Part shown: positions 1 through 11,346 of the stretch, one piece after another
How positions within the stretch are numbered: position 1 is the first letter of the stretch
Layout: each line of letters opens with the position of its first letter
DNA from: Orientallactaga sibirica
Lineage: Eukaryota; Chordata; Mammalia; Rodentia; Dipodidae
Direction of reading: 5' to 3'
NCBI GenBank assembly: GCA_036365145.1
Contig: JAEOAD010000794.1
Location: 1,736,001 to 1,800,000, forward strand
Length of the DNA stretch: 64,000 bases
Program-made: the position numbers and the translations under genes
The notes under the pieces: generated by a model
Database searches by the model: none
What the model was told of the DNA's origin: nothing
What the model saw: only the letters and a program-made list of their open reading frames with translations

Positions 1-3000
1 CTTCATAACAAAGACAGAGAGATCCCAGGTCAATAATCTAATCATCCACCTAAAGGAATTGGAAAACAAGAAGAATCCAACCCCAAAAGCTCCAGACAGA
101 AAGAAATAATCAAGATCAGAGAAGAAATTAATGAATTGGAAACTAAGAAAACAATTAAGAAAGCTGATGAAACAAAGAGCTTGTTCTTTGAAAAAATAAA
201 CACGATTGATAAACCTCTGGCCAATTTGATCAAGTGAAAAAAAGACGCTTCAAATGAACAAAATTAGAAATGAAAAAGGAGAGATCACAACAGACATAAG
301 TGAAATTGAAAGAATTATTAGGACTTATTTCCCAAAACTCTACTCCACAAAATTGGATAAACTGGAGGAAATGGATGAATCCTGGACACATACTGCCTAC
401 CATAGCTAAACTCAGAGCAGAGTAATCTCCTAAACAAACCTATCACACCCATCGAGATTGAAAAGGTAATAAAAAAACTCCCGAAAAAGAAGAGTCCAGG
501 ACTGGATGGCTTCTTGGCTGAATTATATCAAACCTTCATGGAAGAATTGAAACCAATTTTTCTCAACATGTGCCACATAATCGGAGAACAGGGAAATCTC
601 CCCAACTCCTTTTATGAAGCTAGTATCATGCTAATACCAAAACAGACAGAGGTACAACAAGAAAAGAAAACAATAGGCCTATTTCCCTGATGAACTTAGA
701 TGCAAAGATCCTGAACAAAATCCTTGCAAACCAAATTCAACAACACATCAAAAGCATTATTCATCTTGACCAAGTAGGCATTATCCCAGGAATGGAGGGT
801 TGGTTCAACATATGAAAATCTATCAATGTAATACACCTCATAAATAAGCTTAAACACAAAAATCACATGACCATTTCAATAGTTTCAGAAAAGGCCTTTG
901 ACAAAAAGCAGCATCACTTCATGATCAAAACGTTAGAGAGAATAGGCATGAATGGTTTATATCTCAACATAATAAAGACTATATATAAAGTACCTAAATC
1001 CCAAATAACACTTAATGGGGAGAGACTTAAGGAATTCCCATTGATATCAGGAACAAGACAGGGGTGCCCACTCTCACCTCTCCTCTTCAACATAGTACTA
1101 GAAGTCCTAATAAGGCAGGAGAAAGAAATAAAAGAGATACAAATTGGAAAGGAAGAAGTAAGCCCTGTTCATAGACAACATGATTCTGTTATAAGTGACC
1201 TGAGAACCTCCATCTCAAAACTCTTAAAGGTGATTAATTCCTTCAGCAAAGTAGCAGGATACAAAAATCAACACACAAAAAACAGTAGCCTTTCTATATG
1301 CAAAGGACAAAAACACACAGAAAGAAATTAGAGACACGGTCCCATTTATAATGGCAACTAAAAGATAAAGTAACTTGGAATAACACCTGTCAAGGATGTG
1401 AAAGACATAAAAATGCTTAAGAAAGAAATTGAGAAGGACTTGAGGAAATGGAAAGACCTCCCATGCTCCTGGATAGGCAGAATTAACATTTTGAAAATGG
1501 CAATCTTACCAAAAGCAATATATTGATTTAATGCAATACCAATGAAAAGCCCAGCATTTTTCTTCATAGAGATAGAAAAAAAAGATCTCAAAATTCACAC
1601 GGAATGGTAGCAGACCTTGGATATCCAAGCATATCCACAGCAAAAGAAATACCTCTGGAGGCATCACCATACCTGATCTAAACCTATACTATAAAGCACA
1701 GTAACAAAAACAGCATGGTCCTGGCATAAAAACCCAATTATAGACTAATGGAACAGAACAGAGGATCCAGACTTTAGGTCAAGTACCTTCAGCTACTTGG
1801 TCTTTGAAAAAAATCCCTAACAACGTAGGCTGAAAAAAAAAGATAGCATCTTCAACAAATGGTGCTGGGAAAACTGGATAACCATATGCAGGAAAATTAA
1901 ACTCGATCCACACATCTCACCATGCACAAAAATCAAGTTCAAATGGATCAAAGACCTCAATATAAGACCAGAAACTCTGCTAGTACTGGAAGAAAAAAAT
2001 AGGAGGAACTTTCCACAATATAGGAATGGGAAAAGACTTCCTGAACAAAACCCCAGTAGCTCAGGAACTTAATCACTCAACCACTGGGCGCTCAGGAAGC
2101 TGAAAAGTTTTTTCACAGACAAACATACAATAAGCAGAGCCAATAGACTACCCACAGAATGGGAGAAAATTTTGCCAGCTATACAACTGACAGAGGCTTA
2201 ATTTCTAGAATATACAAAGAACTTATAGCAGACAACTTCAGGTTCTCTGAGATGAACTACCAGACCAGGCACTGTTATGGAGGAAGGGATATTTCTTGAA
2301 GTTTATATATCCAGGGGAAGTTCCACAATAGCACAAGTAGCTGGCCTGCTTGTAGAGGACCAAGCAAGAGAGAGAGAAAGTCAAAAGCCACACAGCGCAG
2401 CACACTTTAGAACTCCAGCTAGGCACACTTTGCATTATCTTTAGATTGAAATCTCAAACCCACCACCACACCTTAGGATCAACCAAGTGACACTGCCTCC
2501 ACCCAGGTGACTGCAGATGCAAACTACAAACTAATAAACCACTGACTATATTGGGGGACATCTATTCAAACTAACACAGAACTCAAAAACCTAAACAATA
2601 AAAAAATCAAACAATCCACTTACAAAGTGGGGCAGAGAACTGCACAGGGAGTTCTCAGAGGAAGAAATACAAATGGAAACACACCCTTAAGAAAATGTTC
2701 AACACCCCTAACCATCAGAGAAGTGCAAATCAAAACAACTATGAGATTCTACCTTACCAGTAAGGATAGCAAACATTAAAAAATTAAATGAAAACAAATG
2801 TTGGTGAGGATGTGGAGAACTAGGAACTGTTGGTGGGAATAAGATGGTACAACCACTATGGAAAGCAATATGGAGGTTCCTAAAAAGGTCGACTACAGAG
2901 TTACCACCAGACCCTGTTATTCCCTTACTATGCATTTACCCTAAAAGCTCCAAGCCTCAGTTCAGAGATATTTGCTCAACATGTTTATAGCTGCTCAATT

Positions 3001-3222
3001 CATAATAGCTAAGAACTGGAATCAACCCAGGTGCCCATCATTGGACAAATGGATAACGAAGATGTGGTATATCTACATGATGGAATTCTACTTAGCAGTT
3101 AGAAAAAAAGGACACAATGAAATTTGTAGAAAATTGGTCTAACTTGGAACAGATCATTTTCAGTGAACTTGCCCAATCACAGAAAGACAATCATCACATG
3201 GTCTCACTCATCTGTGGCTCCT
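1..3222 (+). pseudogene. L1 ORF2 remnant (reverse transcriptase and C-terminus)
   Basis: ORF2 encodes the L1 endonuclease/reverse transcriptase that copies L1 RNA at a nicked target. The longest open piece (867-1331) carries the reverse transcriptase signature: a degraded IDAEKAFDK block near its start and [20 protein letters not shown] around residues 62-85. The catalytic FADD box that should follow is lost by frameshift and substitution (FIDNM-like at about 1168). The Cys/His C-terminal region is recognisable near 2800-2950. The frame is broken in many places and by an insert at 2226-2579. Confidence 0.88.
2226..2579. repeat. Unassigned interspersed repeat inserted in L1 ORF2
   Basis: The L1 reading (…tacaaagaactcaaaaacctaaac in sister copies) is interrupted after aaagaactta and resumes at agaactcaaaaacc. 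About 350 bases of unrelated sequence lie between, including gatgaactaccagaccaggc. The short agaact repeat at both sides suggests a target-site duplication. It resembles a rodent interspersed element that I cannot name with confidence; a DNA transposon or LTR piece are both possible. Confidence 0.5.
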
Positions 3223-4636
3223 AACCTGGATTAGCCCAAGACGCTGACATAAATCTCGAGGACTGGACAATAGGGAGGATGGGGCTGGAGGGGAGTGTAA
3301 GGGTAGTGTGGAAAACACAAAACTGGACCCAAATGTAAATGGTACCATAAAATCCTATATCCTGGAAAACAGACTAAAACATTGGATCTTTACCAGGACC
3401 TTAGAGGGAACACCTGAATCAAAGGGCCCTGGAGAGGGTAAGATGAAGCCTAACCTTAATTTTCTCCTGTTTTTTTTCTCTCTTTTTTTCTTCTTTCTGT
3501 TTTATATTACCTTTCTTTTTCTTCCTTCTTTTCCCTGGCACTGGCCTATAACTCACAGTACCAGGACGCAGTTAACATACACAGTGAGCTGCTGATCAGA
3601 GAGAATGACAAGGTTTCCCAAAAGAAGACACACTTCTGTCAGAGCACTTTATTACCCACCAAAGGTTAATGGTAAGACCTGACTGCTGAAGACACCATAT
3701 GCTGTTGGTATGTAACATGGAGAGACCTGGCTGGAATCTGAAAAAGAGCCAGTTCTTAGACAGTTAGCTCGTCTAGTGCCAGAAGGTGCTAAATAAGTGA
3801 CTGGGGGGAAATGGCGAACATCTTTCCAAGCTACTCGAGGTCTAAGCTACTCAGCAGCAAACAACCTGACATCATTCTCACCCAAGAGCAATAGTGGAAC
3901 AAAGCCATGGTGGGTAACCAGCTGCTCTTGGATTGGCAACAGATCTGCTCCTTGGTGCAAAGGAACCCCCATCTGGAACTGAGAAACAAGTCAGAATCAT
4001 ATCCACATAATGAGTTCACTCTCCAATATCAAGCTCCCACCAATCTTGGGCTGTAAGAGGGCCTACACCTATTAAATTCTCTCTAAACTAACAATGGTTA
4101 TCCCATTTAACTGGTGCTAACCTCACTCTCCATTGAAGAATCTGCTTCTCCTTTTCAGAAGGACACAGAACCTGAGGAGAGCATCAGCCCATTGCACTTC
4201 ACCAGGGCTCCACCTGAAACTATAGAGTAATTGGGGAAATAAGCAAGAGTTCTGCTTTCTTGGTGAACACGATATCAGCACAAGGGTGAAGGAGATAGAC
4301 ACAGAGGACACTCAACTCATACCAAATTAGAGATCCAGAGACACAAAGGCTCCCAAGAGCTCATCACTGAAGTAGACCTAAAACAAACCCAACTTGGTTC
4401 AGGGAAATTCTCAGAAGAGGGGGCGGAAAGATTGTTAGAGCCACAAGCTGAGATATTACACACAGTGACATTGCCTCGTCCCCATAACTGATGGCTATCC
4501 CCACAATGCACAAACTACAATGCCAACGAGGATAACCAGCATCCCCAATGAGGAGGGTCCCTTTGGGGGGGGGAAGGGATGAGGGTAAGGATGGTACCAA
4601 CATGTGCTGCTTACACGCTGAGTATGTCCATAAAGA

Positions 4637-4677
<41 letters not shown>
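4637..4677. repeat. (CA)n microsatellite in L1 tail
   Basis: About 20 uninterrupted AC dinucleotides at the 3' end of the plus-strand L1, where sister copies carry an A-rich tail. It probably grew from that tail. Likely polymorphic in length. Confidence 0.95.
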
Positions 4678-4680
<3 letters not shown>

Positions 4681-4737
4681 AAAAATGAATTCATTGGATT
4701 ATCCTAAAATGACTTCATTCTTAGTCTCCTGTCCAAT

Positions 4738-5160
4738 CTGTCATTCAAGAACAAATACTACTTCAGAGACTTCCAGTTAAAGATGGCAGTGTAGGAAATA
4801 TGCCAAAGCAGCCTAGGGGAGAAAAAGCAAAACAAAAACAAAAAAACCCACCAAAATACACTTTTCTACTAAAAAGTGAAGTGTATAATAAATGATCAAC
4901 TCCAGCAGAGAAGTAGGAGATATCCAGAGCATCTAGAGCCCACAGAAGCAGGCAGAAGTGGCTACAGTGGTGGCGGCACCAGTTCCATGCAGCCACAGCC
5001 ACAACCGTCAGGTTCAGCCTGAGCCATAAAAAAATGTCAGGTGAAGGGATTCTCCACTCATACCAGCCTTCTCACAAGCTCAAGGAATGTGAAAGGAGGA
5101 CAGCAGAGACCAGTGGAGCGGCACATGAGGAAAAGGATCATGAGGACCATGCCTGAAGTT
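4738..5160 (+). mobile_element. L1 5'-end fragment
   Basis: At about 4768 the sequence acttccagttaaagatggca parallels the 5' ends of L1s A and B on their own strand (acttccgggtaagatggcgg), including a degraded YY1-type aagatggc motif. It runs into a CAG/GTGG-rich stretch and fades near 5160. No ORF1 follows, so this is a detached 5' piece, from truncation or deletion. Confidence 0.55.
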
Positions 5161-5705
5161 AATCTTACAACCAAGTACTTAGCTTGCTTAAAATGACATA
5201 ATCAGTTTCCTCTGCATTAGTTTTACCTTTGTCATTAACATCACAGATCACCAACAAGAATGTTAACAAGAATGTTAAGAGTTGCTAAATTAACCTAAGC
5301 TAGAAGTGGGTCATGAAGTGCACCTGGTTCCAGGAGCCACTGCTGAAATGTGGCAAGTGAGGCAGAGTGTGATGATCCTAATAAAGGAGCTAATGAAGTC
5401 ACTGGAAGATGGAAACCCAAAAACATTTTGGCTACAGCAGGAGTGCTGTTGGCTCAGAATGGAAGTTTTGTCTGGCCACTCAGCCCAGCTGAAGAGGGAG
5501 GATTGGCAAATACAGAGACTGTCCCTGGTCACTGGTTATGGATATTGGACTTGAACTGAAGATGTTTGATATTTACCTGATGGTTACTGATTCTGTATTG
5601 GTCCAGTCTCTCCTTGTTACACCTTACAGCAATGAAAATGTTTACTCTGTGCCATTATATGTTTGAAGTATGTAACTTGTTTTGATTTTACAAGACTTAT
5701 ACTTA

Positions 5706-5900
5706 AGGGGCTGGAGAGATGGCTTATCGGTTAAGGTATTTGCCTGCAAAGCCAAAGGATCCTGGTGCAATTCTCCAGGACCCACGTAAGCCAGATGCAC
5801 ATGGGGGCGCATGCATCTGGAGTTTGTTTACAGTGGCTGGACGCCTTGGTGTGCTCTGTCTCTCTCTGCTTCTTTCTTTCAAATAAATTTTTTAAAAGAC
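5706..5900 (+). mobile_element. tRNA-derived SINE (dipodoid type)
   Basis: Begins ggggctggagagatggctta, with an A-box region, a weakened B box (ggtgcaattctcc), the gccagatgcacatggg body, a CT-rich stretch and an A-rich tail. Flanked by related aagactta sequences, consistent with a target-site duplication. Confidence 0.9.
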
Positions 5901-6094
5901 TTAAAAAAGAGACAGTCTTAAATCTCAGATGAGACTTGGGACTTTGAAACAGGTTTAAAGTTGATAAACACTATGGGGACCATTAAAGTTGGACTGAATA
6001 CAATTTACAATATATGATGGTTATTTGTCTATTGGGAACCAGAAGCAAAATGTGATAGCTTGAATGCGTGTCCCCAAATAGACTCAGGTGTTTT

Positions 6095-6245
6095 TTGTTT
6101 TTGTTTTTCGAGGTAGGGTCTCACTCTGGTCCAGGCTGACCTGGAATTAACTATGTAGTCTCAGGGTGGCCTCGAACTCTTGGCGATCCTCCTACCTCTG
6201 CCTCCCGAGTGCTGGGATTAAAGGCGTGCGCCACCACGCCCGGCT
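6095..6245 (-). mobile_element. B1 SINE inserted in the LTR-like element
   Basis: Minus-strand 7SL-derived SINE: T-rich tail, then gaggtagggtctcactctgg … gggattaaaggcgtgcgcca. The 16-bp target-site duplication tagactcaggtgtttt is perfect (6079-6094 and 6246-6261), so this is a fairly recent insertion. Confidence 0.95.
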
Positions 6246-6849
6246 TAGACTCAGGTGTTTTAAAAAAGCTTGCTTCCAGCTGCCTGGCTGGAAAAAGCAT
6301 CACTGGGGAGGGGAGGGAGTGGATCCTAGGGTCCAGCCCTAAGGTGTTATTGTGGGTGGATCTGATCCTAGCCTACGGTATGCAGAGACCTGTGACCTCT
6401 AGGGATCCAGCTGCTACAGGTTTGTGCTTACTTGTGGTACTGGTGGTGATTTTTCTCTGCTTGGATCTGTTAAAGGGGAGAACCTCTTTTGCCATAATAG
6501 ATCTTGCCCTGGATCTGTAAGCTTCAAATAAATCCCTTCCTCTCATAAACTGTCTGGTTTGGAAGTTCATCCCACCAGTATGAGCTGTAATGTAATACTA
6601 ATTCCTCACATATTGCTGTTTTTCTTTTTGTTCAATAAAAATAGCAACAAGTTCCTGTGGCAGAAGAAGCAGCTGCAGGAACATTAGAAACAGTGGCAGA
6701 AGTGAAGTGGTGGGTTCACGCTTGGTTAAATTAATCCAAGAGTTAGTTTTTCTTCTTTCAGGCTCTGCTCTAAGAAGCATCTGGCCCAGTCTTGAGTAAA
6801 TGAATCTAAGAGTCAGTTTCTGTAATTACAGGACAGTGTCCCAATTGAG

Positions 6850-7385
6850 CATTAATCTTTCTCTCCCTCTTCATCTTCTTTACTTTCCTCCTCTTTCAGT
6901 TTTGAGACCTTTTTTTTTTTTGATGCATTAGCTCTTCTGGTAGCAAAATTTTGATTTTTTTTCCTTCACCCCAGCATTCTACTCTTCATGAGGTCACCTG
7001 TCTTCTGCAGCAAGCTTGTTCCCTATCTCTACTAGTTTAATGTTACTAAGGGACAGGCAGGCATGCTCTGTGAGTTTGGAGTGATGCCCACAACAGAAAA
7101 GGATGGTTTTAGAGGGGTTCTTGGGTACATAGGTATCTTTTAACTTCCTTTTTGTTTCCCCTTAGGAGTTATACATGTTTTTATAACAAGCTTTGTCCTC
7201 CTCTGCAATATCTTTAAGTCTTCCTTTCTCTTTAGAGACATGGTCTCTCACTTCTCTGAGCACTTCTTTAAAAGCTCCAAGAAGCTCAAGTATGGGGCAC
7301 TACTTCCTGTGATCCTTCCAAGTCTGCATGAAGAATGCATGTAAAACTTATCACCCTTTCCTTGGCCCACATTCAGTTTTCTCCT
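6850..7385 (-). pseudogene. HMGB-family processed pseudogene (decayed)
   Basis: Read on the minus strand, the pieces match HMG-box chromatin proteins in order. First come traces of the N-terminal AFF-QT and FSEF-KKCSE region (about 7340-7240). Then KEKGRLKDIAEEDKACYKN (about 7225-7170), PKGETKRKLKDTYVPKNPSK, a degraded second box ending LSNIKLVEIGNKLAAEDR, and a Lys/Glu-rich acidic tail before a TAA at 6850-6855. There is no intron. Several stops and frameshifts and a shortened acidic tail show it is dead. HMGB1, 2 and 3 cannot be told apart by eye. Confidence 0.8.
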
Positions 7386-7813
7386 CAGCAAGGACAGAGT
7401 TGCCTAGTGTCTGACTGGCTCTCACCTGCCCTGTGCTATCTCTATGGAGTTCAATGTATTATGACTGTGAGAGCAGGACCCAGAAGCCACCCCTCTATTT
7501 TTAAATATTTGGCTTAAATTGAATGAAATCTGAATGTTAAATAAACTTTGGATCCCTGGTGTAGACTCCATAGTCATCAGTTAACATCCTTCTCACATGT
7601 TGATAAATTATGTCTGCTAACATGTTTGTCAAAGAATTTTTTCTCTTTGAGAGATAGTTTGCTGAATGTAATGCTACTGTATGGTTTGGTATCAGTTCCT
7701 TGGCTACATAAAAGAATTCATCAATAGTAGCAGTACTAGACATTTTTAATTGTTTTTATTAATGAGAAATTCAGTTTTTAAGACAGAGGCATATTTTCCT
7801 CTTTTCTGTGCCT
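7386..7813. other. No gene recognised
   Basis: Unique-looking sequence between the HMGB pseudogene and a SINE. A 68-codon open frame on the minus strand (7537-7743) has no family resemblance that I recognise and no supporting context; it may be chance or part of an unknown old insert. Confidence 0.5.
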
Positions 7814-7827
7814 TCTTGTGCCAATTT

Positions 7828-8022
7828 ACTTTTATTTATATTTATTTATTTATTTACTTGAGAGAGAGGAAGAGGGAGAGAGAGAGAGAGAGAATGAATA
7901 TGGGTGCACATATGAACTCCAGACGCATGTGAATCTGGCTTATATAGGTCCTGGAGAATCGAACCTGGGTAATTTGGCTTTGCAGGCAAGCACTTTAACC
8001 ACTAAGCCATCTCTGTAGCCCA
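7828..8022 (-). mobile_element. tRNA-derived SINE
   Basis: Minus-strand copy with an atttattt tail, GA-rich stretch, catctggctt-like core and ttaaccactaagccatctct at its 5' end. A 14-bp perfect duplication tcttgtgccaattt flanks it (7814-7827 and 8023-8036). Confidence 0.95.
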
Positions 8023-8289
8023 TCTTGTGCCAATTTTTAAGACATGCTTATAGTTTATTACATTAAGATGACTTTCAAATATATTTATATGAAATTACCT
8101 AATGCCTTTTATCATCTTTTAAAAATTGATATGATAAGTAGTATTGCATTTTTTCATGATTACTAGTTATTTGCGATTTTTATTTTTCTTAACCTCCCCA
8201 AAGAATCGACTTATGACTACATTTTATTTGATATCATCCTTGCCTTTTTTTGATTTCTACTTTATAACCGCTATAACCTCACATTACCT

Positions 8290-8385
8290 TTTTTTTTTTT
8301 TTTTTTGTGGTGACAGAAATTGAAACCTTAGGCATAGTTCATGGTAGATAAGCACTCCAGCCCTGAACTACATCTGTAGCCCTTC
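8290..8385 (-). mobile_element. ID-like SINE
   Basis: Minus strand: T run, then gtggtgacagaaattgaaac … gcactccagccctgaactac. Reversed, this is the BC1/ID-type tRNA-Ala-derived unit (…gggctggagtgct…), about 90 bases, diverged. Confidence 0.65.
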
Positions 8386-8397
8386 CAGATATTTCTT

Positions 8398-8556
8398 TCT
8401 TTTTTTTTCCCCCCTTTGAGGTGGGGTCACTCACTCTAGCCCAGTCTGACTTGGAATTTGCTATGTAGTCTCAGGGTGGCCTCAAATTCATGTCAGTTCT
8501 TCTACCCCAGCCTTCCCAGTGCTGGAATTAAAGGCATGTGCCACCACATCTGGCTC
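8398..8556 (-). mobile_element. B1 SINE (diverged)
   Basis: Minus-strand B1 with T-rich tail and gtagtctcagggtggcctca, ending gccaccacatctggct. More diverged than the B1 at 6095. Confidence 0.88.
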
Positions 8557-8889
8557 TACAGCATATTCTGGATAGAAGTCTTAGATTGTCAACTCTGACT
8601 CTTGGTCAATCAGATTATTTTGGGACTCTAAGTAAGTCTACTATTTTGTTTTACTTGTGTCATGCATTTTGAAAATAGCAACATATCTGCCTGGCAGCTG
8701 TTATCTTCCACCTGAAGAGCATCCCTTTTCCTTGATTAAGGTAGAAGAGGTTATTACTTCCATCTGAGCCAGGATTCAGCAGGGTAAAGACGGATTTCAT
8801 GTTTGGCAAGTTCACCTCCAGTTTTCTGCTTGTCCATTCTGGTTTTCTTTGTAATTTAAAAACGTGTTTTGAAAACCTTCATACATATA

Positions 8890-9480
8890 GACAATATAAC
8901 ATGAACATAATTCCACTACCACTGTCCTTCTTTTGCCCTCCCCCCATATCCCTTCCACTGAATCTCTTCTCTTTCCAACTAGTCTCTCTTCAATTTTGAT
9001 GTTAGTTTTTCTTCTCCTGTTATGTAGGTCTTATGTAGATGGAGTAAGCCACTGTGAGGTCATGAATGCCATGACCACTTTGTGCCTAGAAGACAGTATT
9101 GCAAAGCACTCCTGCCCTTCCTTTGCTCTTACCTTCTTTCCACCACCTCTTCCACAGGGCTCCCTGAGCCTCGCAGGATGGGACAGAGATGACCCAGTTA
9201 ATGTTGAACATTCCACTGTCACTTCTTCTCAGCACTTTGATGCATTTTGAGTCACTCCAGTGGTCACTGGCATATGAAAAGAGAAACTTCTCTAATCAAA
9301 CGTGAGACTAAGATTAATATATGGCATAAACATAAGTATTTAGAGGGTAGGCTTGTGGGTATTATTTATCAATTTATCCAGACAACAGTAGCAGTTATCC
9401 CCTAAAGGTAGTCTGATTTTCATAAGTTTCTTAGGAATATCTTGCAGGTCTACATTTCTTCAGTCCAGAAATATTCTGGG
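8890..9480 (-). mobile_element. L1 3' UTR fragment, minus strand
   Basis: Parallels the 3' UTR of L1s A and B in order: the pyrimidine-rich ccctcccc block, cagggctccctgagcc, ttctcagcactttgatgc, and a phrase resembling agtggtcactggcatatgaa. Divergence is high, so it is older than A and B. It is 5'-truncated. Confidence 0.75.
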
Positions 9481-9785
9481 AGTTCCTCTTCAGACATTGG
9501 GAGTTTCAGTCTTATCTCTTTTGCCTCTTAATTTTTTTCAGCACTAAATTTGACAGGTCTCTTAAAAACCAACTGTGTATTATTCTCTTTCCAGGAGTAT
9601 TCTGGCTTTGGAGTATCACAAGTGAACAGATTTCTTCCTTTTAGAACCTCTGGTCTCATATGTCAGCATCCTAAATAAAGGTCTATAGATCAGTAAAAGA
9701 TTGGCCATATGTTTGTATCCTTTAAGTTGCCAGCCTACTAGGACATGGTTAGAATTAGCAAATGGCTCAGAGAAAGAAAATGTCC
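9481..9785. other. No feature recognised
   Basis: About 300 bases between an L1 3' fragment and the start of the next L1. It may include more eroded L1 3' UTR, but nothing specific can be supported. Confidence 0.4.
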
Positions 9786-9839
9786 AGGACTTCTGGTCAA
9801 ATGGCAGACTCCTAACCACCCTAGCTCTTCTGGGGTAGT

Positions 9840-11330
9840 ATCAGGCAAGAATTGTGAGTACTGAGTAGGTCTTAGCTGACCTCCACTGGGCTGTCACCCA
9901 GCTGATTCCCATGCCCTCACTACATCATCAGGTCCCCCCACACCTCACTGCCCCTGCAGCTCACAAGTACTCTCCTACCTCCCTGCCCTGTGCACTGGTC
10001 TCTCACTCCCCATGCTGCCCTTAGGATCCCCCAGGATTACCCCCCCCCATGACAACCAGCAGACTGAACATGCCCCTTCTCGCTGCCCCAGTGTGTGAGT
10101 CCTCCACATCCTGTACTGCTTGCAGGTGTCCATGAGCCCCTCAGGGCAACCCTGCAGCCTGTGAATACTCCCCTGCCTTCCTGCCCCAGTGGAACTGCTG
10201 CCCATACCCCTTGCTACCTGCAGACACCCTTGGATCAAGCACCCTATGTGTCCATACCCCAGCAATCCTGCCACATCAGGCTTCTGCTGGTCTGCATATC
10301 CTGAGCCATCAGCATGTGCTCTTGGGTCATTCATACCACCCCACACACCCTTGAAAATCCATACCCTGTGCTGCCCCTACCTGTCTGTGGGTTGCTCATA
10401 CTCCCAGCAGCCTTTGGGAGTGCTCCTGCAGAGTCTGTCACAACCATGCCCATGTGCACCCTTGGGTGGTACACACCCTGGGCCACTGCCTGAATGCACC
10501 CTTAAGTCATGGACACTGCCCCACAGCCCCCTCAAGCACCCCTGTATGTCCCCCATAATCAGCACCACACCCAGCACTCGGGTCACAAATACCCCAAACA
10601 GCCTGTGCATGCCCAACACAACTTCCCTCTAGAGATCACCTTCTTTGCTGGCCACCAGAAAACTCCCTGGTCCCACCTGGTCTATGGAGCCCAGTGACCC
10701 CACCACCTCCTGACCCCTACCTCCTCCTGACACCCACCACCTCCTCACCTCCCACCCACCTCCCAGAAACTACTTGGAGCATTGCCTCAATCCCAGAAGA
10801 GGAGCACAGAAATATCTAGCAACCACCTGCCAGGGGAAACCAGTGAATCCTCTAAAACCTGCCCAGCTGGGTATATTACAGGAGCAGGGGCAAGTGCTAT
10901 GGTCCCTGAGCCCCACAGGCAAGGCAGAGCTGGAGGTTAGAGATTCTAGAACTCCAACTGCAGCTTCATTATCATCTGTCCAGAGCTGCTGGTGGACTTG
11001 CACCCTCTACAACCTGCACATCCTTGTATACAAAGCCATCCCACTCCTATCACATTCAAATAAAAACAGAACACACACTGAAGATACTACAAGGGGAAAT
11101 TTCTTTTTTTCTTTCTTTCTTTTTTTTTTTTTGTTTTTTTTTGTTTTTCGAGGTAGGGTCTCACTCTGGCCCAGGCTGACCTGGAATTAACTATGTAGTC
11201 TCAGGGTGGCCTTGAACTCACGGCAATCCTCCTACCTCTGCCTCCCGAGTGCTGGGATTAAAGGCGTGCGCCACCACACCCGGCTTTGCAAGGGGAAATT
11301 TCTTACTTCCTCCTTAATTGAATAAGACTT
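9840..11330 (+). repeat. C-rich 5' UTR of the old L1
   Basis: About 1 kb is rich in CCC, CACC and CCTG with loosely repeated phrases (cccttgggtcat, cccttgggtggt, cccttaagtcat near 10320, 10460 and 10500). It sits between the L1 5' end and ORF1, where L1s carry their promoter. Open frames in it on both strands reflect composition, not genes. The B1 at 11106-11285 interrupts it. Confidence 0.6.
11106..11285 (-). mobile_element. B1 SINE inserted in L1
   Basis: Minus-strand B1 with a long T-rich tail. The perfect 16-bp duplication caaggggaaatttctt is at 11090-11105 and 11289-11304. Confidence 0.95.
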
Positions 11331-11346
11331 TACCCTGAGATGGGTA

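Larger units (their letters stand above)
1..4737 (+). mobile_element. Old L1 retrotransposon, 3' half (cut by window start)
   Basis: The element reads on the plus strand as an eroded ORF2 (to about 3222), then a 3' UTR of about 1.4 kb ending in a CA-rich tail. The 5' part lies outside the window. Its 3' UTR (gtctcactcatctgtggctc followed by a G-rich stretch) matches the L1s at 9.8-19.3 kb and 43.7-45.2 kb, so these form one older subfamily distinct from the minus-strand L1s A and B. It is antisense to the ABCA-like gene. Many stops and frameshifts show it is dead. Confidence 0.9.
5290..6600 (+). mobile_element. Rodent ERVL/MaLR-like element: internal remnant plus LTR
   Basis: From about 5290 to 6051 there is a non-coding stretch that runs into an LTR-like unit starting tgtgatagcttgaatg (6052) with a polyadenylation-type aataaa region near 6527-6532, ending about 6600. 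Similar LTR-like units (…gactcaggtgttt…, …ccaaaataaacc…) lie at 17033-17384 and 46180-46520. A tRNA-SINE (5706-5900) and a B1 (6095-6245) are inserted in it. The family name is from memory and was not checked; no intact gag or pol frame is present. Confidence 0.45.

Noticed and set aside
5708..5800. tRNA gene
   Set aside because: The A- and B-box-like parts belong to a dispersed tRNA-derived SINE with a body and A-rich tail; no cloverleaf of a functional tRNA is evident.
7537..7743. 68-codon minus-strand open frame in unique-looking sequence
   Set aside because: No recognisable family, splice sites or conserved context; too short to call.
9975..10697. Open frames of 60-147 codons on both strands in C-rich DNA
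   Set aside because: Low-complexity L1 5' UTR; both strands are open because of composition.
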